NCBI GenBank assembly: GCA_030837445.1
Contig: JAUPKM010000465.1
Location: 1-5,617, forward strand
Direction of reading: 5' to 3'
DNA from: Actinomycetota bacterium
GTDB lineage: Bacteria > Actinomycetota > Actinomycetes > S36-B12 > UBA10799
Length of the DNA stretch: 5,617 nt
Below are positions 1 through 5,206 of this stretch, one piece after another. Each line of letters begins with the position of its first letter. The stretch's first letter is position 1. The notes under the pieces were generated by a model, which saw only the letters and a program-made list of their open reading frames with translations, had not been told where the DNA came from and searched no databases. The position numbers and the translations under genes are program-made.

Positions 1-36
1 GACGGAGTGTGGGAAACCACCGACTACGCGATCTGA
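1..36 (+). CDS. C-terminal end of an unidentified plus-strand protein (partial)
   Basis: Reading frame 1 of the plus strand gives the last eleven residues DGVWETTDYAI followed by TGA at 34-36. The composition (acidic, aromatic, no rare runs) looks like a real protein end, and the position makes sense: a gene entering from the left would converge on the minus-strand CorC-like gene, whose stop is at 68-70, leaving about 31 bases between them. The last four codons (TAC GCG ATC TGA) are duplicated in tandem and in frame, so a second TGA follows at 46-48. I do not recognise the family from eleven residues. Another plus frame also stays open through here, so the call rests on plausibility and gene layout only. 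Confidence 0.4.
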   Translation, partial: DGVWETTDYAI

Positions 37-48
37 TACGCGATCTGA
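25..48. repeat. Perfect 12-bp tandem duplication (2 copies)
   Basis: TACGCGATCTGA occurs twice back to back, at 25-36 and 37-48, with no mismatch. The first copy contains the final three sense codons and stop of the putative plus-strand gene. The second copy repeats the same four codons, in frame, after the stop. Replication slippage is the simplest origin. The repeat is directly visible; any role is unknown. Confidence 0.9.
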
Positions 49-67
49 GTCGATCGGCGGGGCGCCT

Positions 68-1156
68 TCAGGAGTGAGCCCCGTCACTGACCTCGCCGAT
101 CAACTCCTCGACAGCATCCTCCAGCGCAACCAGGCCAAGCGTGGCATTCGCGGCTGCATCCATGGTGGCCGATTCCACGGCCCCGCTGCTGCCCTCCGAG
201 GCCGCCACCACGCGGCCGAGGTGACTGCCTTCGCGTTGTAGTGCGGCCACCACATCGGTGACCTTCGATTGCGCGTCGATCACCGGCAGCGGGCGGACTA
301 TTCGGGCGTCAATGGGTTGGTCGCGCCGGTCGGAATCCGGTGGCAGCAGGGTGTCCTTGACGTGCAGGTAGCCGACCAGCTCACCCTGGTCCGCAAGAAC
401 TGGGAATCGGGAGAAGCCCGTCTGAGCAGTCAGTTCCTCAACCTCGCGCGGAGTGATGTCAGCGGGTACGGTCACCAGGTCGGCGAGTGGCAGCAGAAGG
501 TGCTGGGCGTCCTTCTGCGTGATCGTGATGGCCCGTTGCAGTAGTCCGTGTTCGTGCGCGTGCAGCAGCCCCTCACGTCTGGACTCCGCGATCATCGAGG
601 CAACTTCCTCACTCGTGAAGGACGAGGTGATCTCTTCTTTCGGTGTCACCCGCAATACGCGAAGTCCGAGATTCGCGAACGCGTTCAGGCCCCAGATTGC
701 GGGCTTCAAGACGATCACGATGGCTCGCAAGGTCGGCGCCAGCGCCAACGCACTGCGCTCAGGACCCGCCAATGCGATGTTCTTCGGCACCATCTCGCCC
801 AACACCATGTGCAGGTACACCACGATCGCCAGCCCCAGCAGAAACGACAGCGGGACGACGAGGGCGTCCGGCAGGCCGACGGCCGCCGCGACCGGCTCCA
901 ACGCATGTTCCAGCGCTGGTTCGGCGAGCGCGCCCAGACCCAATGAACACACGGTGATGCCGAGTTGGGCGCCCGCCAGCATCATCGAGACTTGTTCCAT
1001 CGCGGCCAAGGTTCTCGTTGCACCCTTGTGGCCGGCTTGCGCCAGCGGCTCGATTGCGGAGCGCCGGGCCGATATCAAAGCGAACTCGGCGCCCACGAAG
1101 AAGGCATTGCCGGCCAACAGCAAGACCGAAATCAGGATGGTCATCGGGGCACTCAC
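68..1156 (-). CDS. CNNM/CorC-like (hemolysin-family) membrane protein, short form without CorC_HlyC domain
   Basis: This is an integral membrane protein of the DUF21 (CNNM) plus CBS-pair family, whose members are linked to Mg2+/Co2+ or other ion homeostasis; the old name 'hemolysin' is not a demonstrated function. I chose the GTG at 1156, giving 362 aa, because it overlaps the upstream stop as GTGA and has GAGGAC upstream. An ATG at 1144 lacks a ribosome site, and a longer frame from 1216 would overlap the upstream gene by 64 bases. Residues about 5-170 form the DUF21 domain: hydrophobic helices near 6-28, 57-80, 100-122 and 142-165, with the family motif GEMVPKN at 120-126. CBS repeats lie near 220-270 and 285-350. 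The protein ends just after LEDAVEELIGEV, so the CorC_HlyC domain is absent. The DEYGG-type motif of CBS2 is replaced by an Ala/Ser-rich segment at about 317-339. Arrangement and length resemble mycobacterial Rv1841c (from memory). Confidence 0.9.
   Translation of the reverse strand: MSAPMTILISVLLLAGNAFFVGAEFALISARRSAIEPLAQAGHKGATRTLAAMEQVSMMLAGAQLGITVCSLGLGALAEPALEHALEPVAAAVGLPDALVVPLSFLLGLAIVVYLHMVLGEMVPKNIALAGPERSALALAPTLRAIVIVLKPAIWGLNAFANLGLRVLRVTPKEEITSSFTSEEVASMIAESRREGLLHAHEHGLLQRAITITQKDAQHLLLPLADLVTVPADITPREVEELTAQTGFSRFPVLADQGELVGYLHVKDTLLPPDSDRRDQPIDARIVRPLPVIDAQSKVTDVVAALQREGSHLGRVVAASEGSSGAVESATMDAAANATLGLVALEDAVEELIGEVSDGAHS
1153..1156 (-). promoter_or_regulatory. GTGA stop/start overlap coupling the two CorC-like genes
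   Basis: On the minus strand the TGA that ends the 450-aa gene shares bases with the GTG that begins the 362-aa gene. GAGGAC lies a few bases upstream of this GTG. A four-base overlap of this kind is the usual signature of termination-reinitiation coupling, and it decides the start of the downstream gene. Confidence 0.75.
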
Positions 1157-2505
1157 GATCTGTCCTCGCGTGTTCTCCCCTGGTCGCGTGCCTTCCCCTT
1201 GTCGGAGGGTCGCCACGGCTTCGGCTCCGCGCGCAACCAGTCGATCCGGAGACCATCCATTCGAGTGACCTCGAGTTGCCAGCCAGGAATGCTGACGACA
1301 TCGCCGGCTCGGGCGATCCGGCCCAGTTCCTCGTTGACGAATCCCCCCAGCGTCTCGTACTCGTCGGACTCCGGGACCAGGATTCCCAACTGGTCCACCT
1401 CATCCGGTCGCAGCAAGGCCGAAATGGCAAATCTGCCTTCGGCCAACTCTCGGATTCGGGGAGCGACCCTGTCGTGCTCGTCTTCAACCTCGCCGATCAG
1501 TTCCTCAACCAGATCCTCCAAACTGACGATCCCGGCGGTACCGCCGTATTCGTCTATGACCACTGCCAGTTGACCGCTCCCTGTTCGCAAGCGCTGCAAC
1601 ATCACGTCGAGCCCGAGCGTCTCCGGCACCAGCACCGGCGGTTCGGCCACCTCGGAGACTGGGGTGGTGTCCCGTTCGCCGTGCGCAATGCGGAGGGCCG
1701 ACCGTAACTCCACTACTCCCCGAACGTCGTCGGCACCGCCCTCACCGGTGACCGGGAACCGGGAATGCCCAGACCGTCTGGCGAGTTCAACCAACTCCGA
1801 TACGGTCGCCGACTGGTCGACGAACCGCACTCGTCGCCGCGGTGTCAAGACGTCAGCCGCGGTGCGGTCACCGAAGTGCAATGAACGGTCGAGGAGTTCC
1901 GCTGTCGGGGCCTCCAGCGTGCCGACTTCGGCCGAGCGGCGGACCAGCGAAACGAGTTCCGCCGGCGAGCGACCCGCGGCAAGCTCCTCGGAGGGTTCCA
2001 CCCCGATCCGCCGGAGCAGCAGGTTGGCGCTGCCGTTGAGGAACTTGATCAACGGGCCGGTGATGCGGGTGAAGCCTGTCTGCAGGCCCGCCACAGCACG
2101 CGCGACCGGCAGTGGTCGAGCAATGGCCAGGTTCTTCGGGATCAGTTCGCCCATCACCATCTGGAATGCGGTGGCGATCAGCAGGGCCAGCACGACGGCG
2201 ACAGGGCCGACCGCGGACTCGGGGACGCCGATCGCGGTCAATGGGGTGGAGATGAGGACCGCGATCGACGGCTCGGCCAGAAATCCGACCACCAGAGAAG
2301 TGACGGTGATGCCCAATTGCGCGCCGGACAACTGGGTGGAAAGGGTCTTCAAGGCGCCCAGTACGCCGCGAGAGCGGCGATCGCCCGCCTCCGCCGCTGC
2401 CTCCACGACTAGCCGATCGACAGTCACGAACGAGAATTCGGCGGCGACGAAGACTGCTTGCGACGCTACCAGTAGTACACACACAGCCAGCAGTAGCCAC
2501 TCCAC
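1153..2505 (-). CDS. CNNM/CorC-like (hemolysin-family) membrane protein, full length (DUF21-CBS-CBS-CorC_HlyC)
   Basis: This 450-aa protein has the complete family architecture. DUF21 spans about residues 1-175, with helices near 2-26, 58-80 and 97-118 and the motif GELIPKN at 119-125. A CBS pair covers about 205-340, with the conserved DEYGGTAGIVSLED at 318-331. A CorC_HlyC domain lies at about 346-425, followed by a basic, hydrophilic tail. The family is implicated in divalent-cation transport or efflux; the substrate cannot be read here. The start is GTG at 2505, preceded by AAGGAGGT (2518-2525) and a closer GGAGAG. The gene is first of a two-gene unit: its TGA overlaps the GTG of the short paralogue, implying coupled translation and perhaps a heteromeric complex. 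It diverges from the universal stress protein gene across a 106-base region with a large dyad. The pair matches the mycobacterial Rv1842c-Rv1841c order (from memory). Confidence 0.93.
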   Translation of the reverse strand: MEWLLLAVCVLLVASQAVFVAAEFSFVTVDRLVVEAAAEAGDRRSRGVLGALKTLSTQLSGAQLGITVTSLVVGFLAEPSIAVLISTPLTAIGVPESAVGPVAVVLALLIATAFQMVMGELIPKNLAIARPLPVARAVAGLQTGFTRITGPLIKFLNGSANLLLRRIGVEPSEELAAGRSPAELVSLVRRSAEVGTLEAPTAELLDRSLHFGDRTAADVLTPRRRVRFVDQSATVSELVELARRSGHSRFPVTGEGGADDVRGVVELRSALRIAHGERDTTPVSEVAEPPVLVPETLGLDVMLQRLRTGSGQLAVVIDEYGGTAGIVSLEDLVEELIGEVEDEHDRVAPRIRELAEGRFAISALLRPDEVDQLGILVPESDEYETLGGFVNEELGRIARAGDVVSIPGWQLEVTRMDGLRIDWLRAEPKPWRPSDKGKARDQGRTREDRS

Positions 2506-2517
2506 AGTTCTCTCTCC

Positions 2518-2525
2518 ACCTCCTT
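2518..2525 (-). promoter_or_regulatory. Strong Shine-Dalgarno for the 450-aa CorC-like gene
   Basis: The minus strand reads AAGGAGGT, a full match to the 16S rRNA 3' end, 12 bases before the GTG start at 2505. A second purine stretch, GGAGAGAG, lies closer to the start and gives more usual spacing. Together they support the GTG over any internal start. Confidence 0.7.
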
Positions 2526-2536
2526 CCCTCGCTCAC

Positions 2537-2569
2537 CGATCGACTGGGTTAACGCCACCCAGTCGATCG
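2537..2569. repeat. Perfect 13-bp inverted repeat in the divergent intergenic region
   Basis: CGATCGACTGGGT (2537-2549) and ACCCAGTCGATCG (2557-2569) are exact reverse complements around a 7-base centre, TAACGCC. The dyad lies between the divergent starts at 2505 (minus) and 2612 (plus), just upstream of the putative -35 of the stress protein gene. Its centre is about 59 bases before the proposed transcription start. No T tract follows on either strand, so a terminator is unlikely. A binding site for a dimeric regulator, or a hairpin in the leader of the CorC-like operon, fits better. It does not match the DosR box that I remember from mycobacterial stress genes. Confidence 0.85.
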
Positions 2570-2577
2570 TGTCAGAG

Positions 2578-2611
2578 TTTGCCCGAGTGCACGGCCGGAT
2601 ACGATTCAGAT
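2578..2611 (+). promoter_or_regulatory. Putative promoter of the universal stress protein gene (leaderless)
   Basis: TACGAT at 2600-2605 fits the actinobacterial -10 pattern TANNNT. The six bases after it put the first transcribed base at A2612, which is the A of the ATG. TTTGCC at 2578-2583 is a plausible -35 with a 16-base spacer. There is no Shine-Dalgarno sequence before the ATG, as expected for a leaderless mRNA, a type common in actinobacteria. The start site itself is inferred. Confidence 0.55.
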
Positions 2612-3070
2612 ATGGCTGATCAAGTGGTGTGCTGCACAGATGGGTCGGAGTTGTCGGTGAATGCCATCAGGCGTGGCCTCGCGGCGCTTGGTGAATCCCC
2701 CGCGGACATCGTCTTGGTGATGTCTGTTCCGGAACCTGACCCGACGATGGTCACTGGCGCCGGCTTCGCAGGGCCGGTGATGTCGGTGGAGCAATTCGAC
2801 CAGGAACGGCGCCACGCGGTCGCCGCAGGTGAGGTCATTCTGGCCGAGGCCGCCGCTGGGCTCGGTCGTCCTGAAGTTGCGACGAAGGTGCTGACCGGGC
2901 TCCCCGGACAGAGCGTCTGCCAGTACGCCGCTGATGAGGGTGCCCGACTCATCATCGTCGGCACGCGCGGCAGGGGAGGCTTCATCCGCGCCATGATGGG
3001 TTCGGTGTCGGACTACATAGTCCGTCACGCGCCCTGCCCCGTGCTCGTTTCCGGCCAAGTACGAGACTGA
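2612..3070 (+). CDS. Universal stress protein, single UspA domain
   Basis: This 152-aa cytoplasmic protein covers one complete UspA domain, the usual size of a one-domain member. The N-terminal strand ends in CCTDGSELS, with the conserved Asp at residue 10 and the DGS turn. The C-terminal part carries the ATP-binding signature G-2X-G-9X-G-S exactly: Gly117, Gly120, Gly130 and Ser131, followed by the typical HAPCPVLV strand (139-146). The protein should therefore be of the ATP-binding type. Members of this type help cells survive stress or growth arrest; the exact role of this one is unknown. I chose the ATG at 2612 because family homology begins there and a likely -10 element lies just upstream. 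The much longer open frame extending upstream is antisense to the CorC-like gene and is not coding. It is the only complete plus-strand gene here, divergent from the CorC-like operon and convergent with the SDR gene. Confidence 0.95.
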   Translation: MADQVVCCTDGSELSVNAIRRGLAALGESPADIVLVMSVPEPDPTMVTGAGFAGPVMSVEQFDQERRHAVAAGEVILAEAAAGLGRPEVATKVLTGLPGQSVCQYAADEGARLIIVGTRGRGGFIRAMMGSVSDYIVRHAPCPVLVSGQVRD

Positions 3071-3107
3071 CTTCGTCGACAACTCGGACTGACCGCGAAA
3101 CCCGCCA

Positions 3108-3866
3108 TCAGGCAGTCGACCAACCACCATCAGCGGTCATGATGGCACCGTTGATGTTCGAGGCCTCGTCGCAGCCGAGCCAGGAGATTGCGCTGGCAAT
3201 CTGCCCCGGTTCGGCAACCGAGCCCATGGTGGCCAACGCCGCCATGGCCCGCTCCATCGCCCACTCGGAAGTAGGAACGGAGGACGCTCCAATTCCGGTG
3301 GCGACCGCGCCCGGCAGCACTGCGTTGGAGCGAATCCCCAGCGGGCCGTAGAAGTACGCCACATGCTTGACGAGCCCGATCACGGCATGCTTCGAGGTTG
3401 TGTAGGCCGCCCCTGCCGCGCCCGCGCGCAGCGACGCTTCCGAGGCAACGGTGACTATCGCTCCCGACCCTGCCTGCTGCATCCCCGGAAGCACAGCGCG
3501 GGTCAGTCGCATGACGCCGGTGAGATTCACCGACAACACGCGCTCCCACGAGGAGTCGTCCACCTCCGACAGCGGCACAAAGTGGTCCATGATCCCTGCC
3601 ACATTCGCCAACAGGTCCACCGGCTCGGAGATGGCCACGAGTAAGCGGTCGATATCCGCCTGGTTGGTGACGTCGACCTGTTCCAGGCTCGCCTGCAGTC
3701 CTGCGGCGACCAGTTCACCTCGGGTGACCGAGAGTGCCGCCTCGTCGATGTCGCAGCCGACCACGTGCGCACCCTCTTGAGCCAACCGGATCACGGTGGC
3801 CCGCCCGATTCCTGATCCCGCGCCGGTCACCACCGCTGTCCGACCTGCGTGTCGCTGAGAATCCAT
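3108..3866 (-). CDS. SDR-family NAD(P)-dependent oxidoreductase
   Basis: This is a classical short-chain dehydrogenase/reductase of 252 aa, the normal length. The Rossmann glycine motif TGAGSGIG is at residues 14-21. Asp39 at the end of the second strand suggests NAD(H) over NADP(H). NVAG at 88-91 is a variant of the usual NNAG. The catalytic tetrad is intact: Asn114, Ser142, Tyr155 and Lys159 (YTTSK). PG at 185-186 precedes the substrate loop, and the C-terminus has the common TADGGW. The substrate cannot be told from sequence; steroid, alcohol or acyl substrates are all possible. The ATG at 3866 is preceded by AGGGGAG (3871-3877) at good spacing; a longer open frame to 4109 overlaps the VKOR gene and lacks family similarity. 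It follows the VKOR gene by 50 bases and could be cotranscribed with it. Its end converges on the stress protein gene, with 37 bases between stops and no clear terminator. Confidence 0.95.
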   Translation of the reverse strand: MDSQRHAGRTAVVTGAGSGIGRATVIRLAQEGAHVVGCDIDEAALSVTRGELVAAGLQASLEQVDVTNQADIDRLLVAISEPVDLLANVAGIMDHFVPLSEVDDSSWERVLSVNLTGVMRLTRAVLPGMQQAGSGAIVTVASEASLRAGAAGAAYTTSKHAVIGLVKHVAYFYGPLGIRSNAVLPGAVATGIGASSVPTSEWAMERAMAALATMGSVAEPGQIASAISWLGCDEASNINGAIMTADGGWSTA

Positions 3867-3870
3867 AGCG

Positions 3871-3877
3871 CTCCCCT
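3871..3877 (-). promoter_or_regulatory. Shine-Dalgarno of the SDR gene
   Basis: AGGGGAG on the minus strand lies four bases before the ATG at 3866. It supports this start over the longer frame that reads back into the VKOR gene. Confidence 0.65.
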
Positions 3878-3902
3878 GGTAGTTCGGACGAAAGTCCTGG
3901 CA

Positions 3903-3914
3903 AGGCTCGAGCCT
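3903..3914. repeat. 12-bp perfect palindrome just after the VKOR stop
   Basis: AGGCTCGAGCCT is its own reverse complement and begins two bases after the VKOR stop codon (3917-3919) in the 50-base VKOR-SDR gap. A second small dyad, GGAC and GTCC around a 4-base loop (3886-3897), follows it in the direction of transcription. Neither has a T tract. They could be weak RNA structures between the two genes or chance. Confidence 0.4.
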
Positions 3915-3916
3915 AC

Positions 3917-4498
3917 CTACAGATAGCCCGCGATCACGGCTGCCGCAAGGGCAGCGATCAACAAGGCAGCCAAGGCGACGTCCAACCCAACTCGTAACGG
4001 AAATGCCAGTCGCCGCTGAAGGTAGGAGCCGAGGTTGCCCTCCAGGATGTTGATCCTGGTCATCGAGAAGAACACCAACGTGGTGGTGACCGTGATGAGT
4101 AGGCACCACGGGCAGAGAGCGCCGATCACGAAGTAGGCCTGGTAGAACAGCCAGTAGGCGAACACCAAGCCAATCGAATAGACCACCTGGGCGCCGTTCA
4201 TGAACCAGCGTGGGAATCGCACCCCGCCCAGGCCGGCGACCGCAATTGTAATGACGACTGGTTCCGCGATGAGGCCAAGGAAGGCGTTAGGGAATCCAAG
4301 CAGGCTGGATTGCCATGCCGTACCGACCGTCCCGCACGAGATCTTGGCGGACAGGTTGCAGGAGAGTGCAGCCGTTGGGTCAGCGGCCAGTACCACCGCG
4401 TCGGCCGACAGAACCAGTGAAGCTACAAGTCCCAGCAGGCTGGAGACCAGCATCTCCACATATGCCCATCGATAGGTGGGACGTAGCTGCTCAGTCAC
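3917..4498 (-). CDS. Vitamin K epoxide reductase (VKOR) family membrane protein
   Basis: This 193-aa polytopic membrane protein belongs to the bacterial VKOR family, which reoxidises a DsbA-like partner and passes electrons to membrane quinone, driving disulfide formation outside the cytoplasm. All four expected cysteines are present: the loop pair Cys47 and Cys55 after the first helix, and the active-site CPWC at 129-132. The SSLLGFPN segment (64-71) matches the conserved Ser/Thr-Leu-Gly-x-Pro-Asn region. Hydrophobic segments lie near 13-33, 67-90, 103-122, 125-146 and 170-192, giving about five helices. There is no fused thioredoxin domain and no DsbA-like gene in the window, so the partner is elsewhere. 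The start is GTG at 4498; the ribosome site is weak, but this N-terminus agrees with the usual short cytoplasmic lead before helix 1. It is transcribed toward the SDR gene. A hairpin upstream (4542-4569) separates it from the F420-type gene. Confidence 0.95.
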   Translation of the reverse strand: MTEQLRPTYRWAYVEMLVSSLLGLVASLVLSADAVVLAADPTAALSCNLSAKISCGTVGTAWQSSLLGFPNAFLGLIAEPVVITIAVAGLGGVRFPRWFMNGAQVVYSIGLVFAYWLFYQAYFVIGALCPWCLLITVTTTLVFFSMTRINILEGNLGSYLQRRLAFPLRVGLDVALAALLIAALAAAVIAGYL

Positions 4499-4541
4499 CT
4501 GCTTAGCCTGTCACGTCAGGCGGGCGGGCGTGGCAATTGGG

Positions 4542-4569
4542 TCGCACTGCCAGTGCAGCGGCAGTGCGA
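4542..4569 (-). terminator. 10-bp perfect stem-loop between the F420-type gene and VKOR
   Basis: TCGCACTGCC (4542-4551) and GGCAGTGCGA (4560-4569) are exact reverse complements around an 8-base loop. The stem lies 49-76 bases past the stop of the upstream minus-strand gene and about 44 bases before the VKOR start. No U tract follows on the minus strand. It may be a U-less actinobacterial terminator, or an operator for VKOR: the motif GCACTG/CAGTGC occurs three times in 4544-4567, and two copies form an inner palindrome, GCACTG-C-CAGTGC. The structure is seen; the role is open. The remainder of the 119-base gap shows nothing clear. Confidence 0.45.
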
Positions 4570-4617
4570 GCGCCGATCACACCCTTCGCAGGCCGGCAGG
4601 CTCTCGCCGGATGCGCG

Positions 4618-5127
4618 TCAAGCAGGGATCGGCTCGCACACGACGACCTCGATGTTCCGGCTTTCCGCTGCCCGCTGTTCATAGGATCGGTAGTTCGCGA
4701 CAAATTCCTTGGCCTTCTCCCACAGCAGGTCGTGTTCGGCGCCCTCGGCAACCCGCGCAGAGTACTGACCCCGTTTGCCACGGAACTCCAGCGTGACCTC
4801 GGGGTTTGCCCGCACGTTGTACAACCACCCGGGGTGCTTGTCTCGGCCGAAGTTCGACGCCATCAGGATCACATCATCGCCGCGGGACCAGTACAGCAAC
4901 GGAATAGTCCGCCTAATTCCGGACTTCGCTCCCGTGTGGGTCATGAGTAGCAGCGGTGTCCCCGGCGCTGAACTGAGCCACGCATGCGTTGCCGGCGTGA
5001 GCGTCGCGTCGATCCTCGGCGCGACTTTCGTCAAGTACCAATAGCCAGCCGGGTTGTTGAAGAGCGGGACGAGTACCTTGCGACGCAACCACATCTTGTC
5101 CGGATCGATGTGCTTCAACTGGGTCAT
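4618..5127 (-). CDS. Nitroreductase-family deazaflavin (F420)-dependent oxidoreductase, Ddn-like
   Basis: This 169-aa protein matches the Ddn/DUF385 group of split-barrel proteins, many of which bind the deazaflavin cofactor F420 and reduce quinones or other substrates. The recognisable block runs from THTGAKSG (63-70) through the RRTIPLLYW strand, ASNFG (90-94), HPGWLYN (98-104) and ANPEVTLEF (108-116). The order and spacing agree with the family pattern of a Thr/Gly-Lys-Ser-Gly turn, then Ser-x-Gly, then His-Pro-x-Trp-x-x-Asn. Length is typical. No signal peptide is visible, and the short N-terminal segment is amphipathic. The ATG at 5127 has a very strong purine-rich ribosome site (5131-5144); a longer open frame to 5316 overlaps the PPK2 gene and is not credible. 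It lies 79 bases after PPK2 on the same strand. The natural substrate is unknown; menaquinone is a precedent from mycobacterial Ddn, not shown here. Confidence 0.92.
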   Translation of the reverse strand: MTQLKHIDPDKMWLRRKVLVPLFNNPAGYWYLTKVAPRIDATLTPATHAWLSSAPGTPLLLMTHTGAKSGIRRTIPLLYWSRGDDVILMASNFGRDKHPGWLYNVRANPEVTLEFRGKRGQYSARVAEGAEHDLLWEKAKEFVANYRSYEQRAAESRNIEVVVCEPIPA

Positions 5128-5130
5128 CAG

Positions 5131-5144
5131 ACCCTCCCCTCCTT
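5131..5144 (-). promoter_or_regulatory. Strong Shine-Dalgarno of the F420-type gene
   Basis: The minus strand reads AAGGAGGGGAGGGT, ending three bases before the ATG at 5127. It contains two overlapping anti-16S matches and fixes the start, arguing against the longer frame that runs into the PPK2 gene. Confidence 0.75.
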
Positions 5145-5175
5145 GGTCTGTCGCGTTGTCGGGATAGCTGCGGGC

Positions 5176-5198
5176 GGGACCCGGCGGTCCCCTCTTTT
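5176..5198 (+). terminator. GC stem-loop followed by a T tract, oriented against the flanking genes
   Basis: GGGACC (5176-5181) and GGTCCC (5186-5191) pair around the 4-base loop CGGC. On the plus strand TCTTTT follows at 5193-5198, which is intrinsic-terminator form. Both neighbouring genes are on the minus strand, where the stem instead begins 16 bases after the PPK2 stop with an A-rich lead and no U tract. It may stop antisense transcripts before PPK2, act as a U-less end for PPK2, or be a chance GC pairing. Confidence 0.35.
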
Positions 5199-5206
5199 GA
5201 CGCGCG

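Noticed and set aside
60..83. GGGGC/GCCCC pairing around the stop of the short CorC-like gene
   Set aside because: Five pairs over a long loop, overlapping coding sequence, with no T tract. This is expected by chance in GC-rich DNA.
453..1268. Plus-strand open frame of 271 codons opposite the short CorC-like gene
   Set aside because: The composition (Ser, Ala, Arg, Cys rich, no domain) is that of a high-GC shadow frame, and the minus strand carries a clear membrane-protein gene.
2545..2580. CTGACA and TAACCC as a promoter for the CorC-like operon on the minus strand
   Set aside because: The spacing is 18 bases, but the -10 lacks the final T and the elements lie inside the dyad, so the match is too weak to annotate.
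1664..2611. Long plus-strand open frame that would extend the universal stress protein N-terminally by over 300 residues
   Set aside because: It is antisense to the well-supported CorC-like gene, has Ser/Arg/Thr-rich composition typical of a shadow frame, and homology to the UspA domain begins only at 2612.
3071..3107. Possible bidirectional terminator between the stress protein and SDR genes
   Set aside because: Only short pairings such as GACTG/CAGTC and isolated GTCGAC sites are visible, with no stable stem and no T tract.
3867..4109. N-terminal extension of the SDR gene to an upstream ATG
   Set aside because: It overlaps the VKOR gene, carries no SDR similarity, and the ATG at 3866 has a good ribosome site right before the Rossmann fold.
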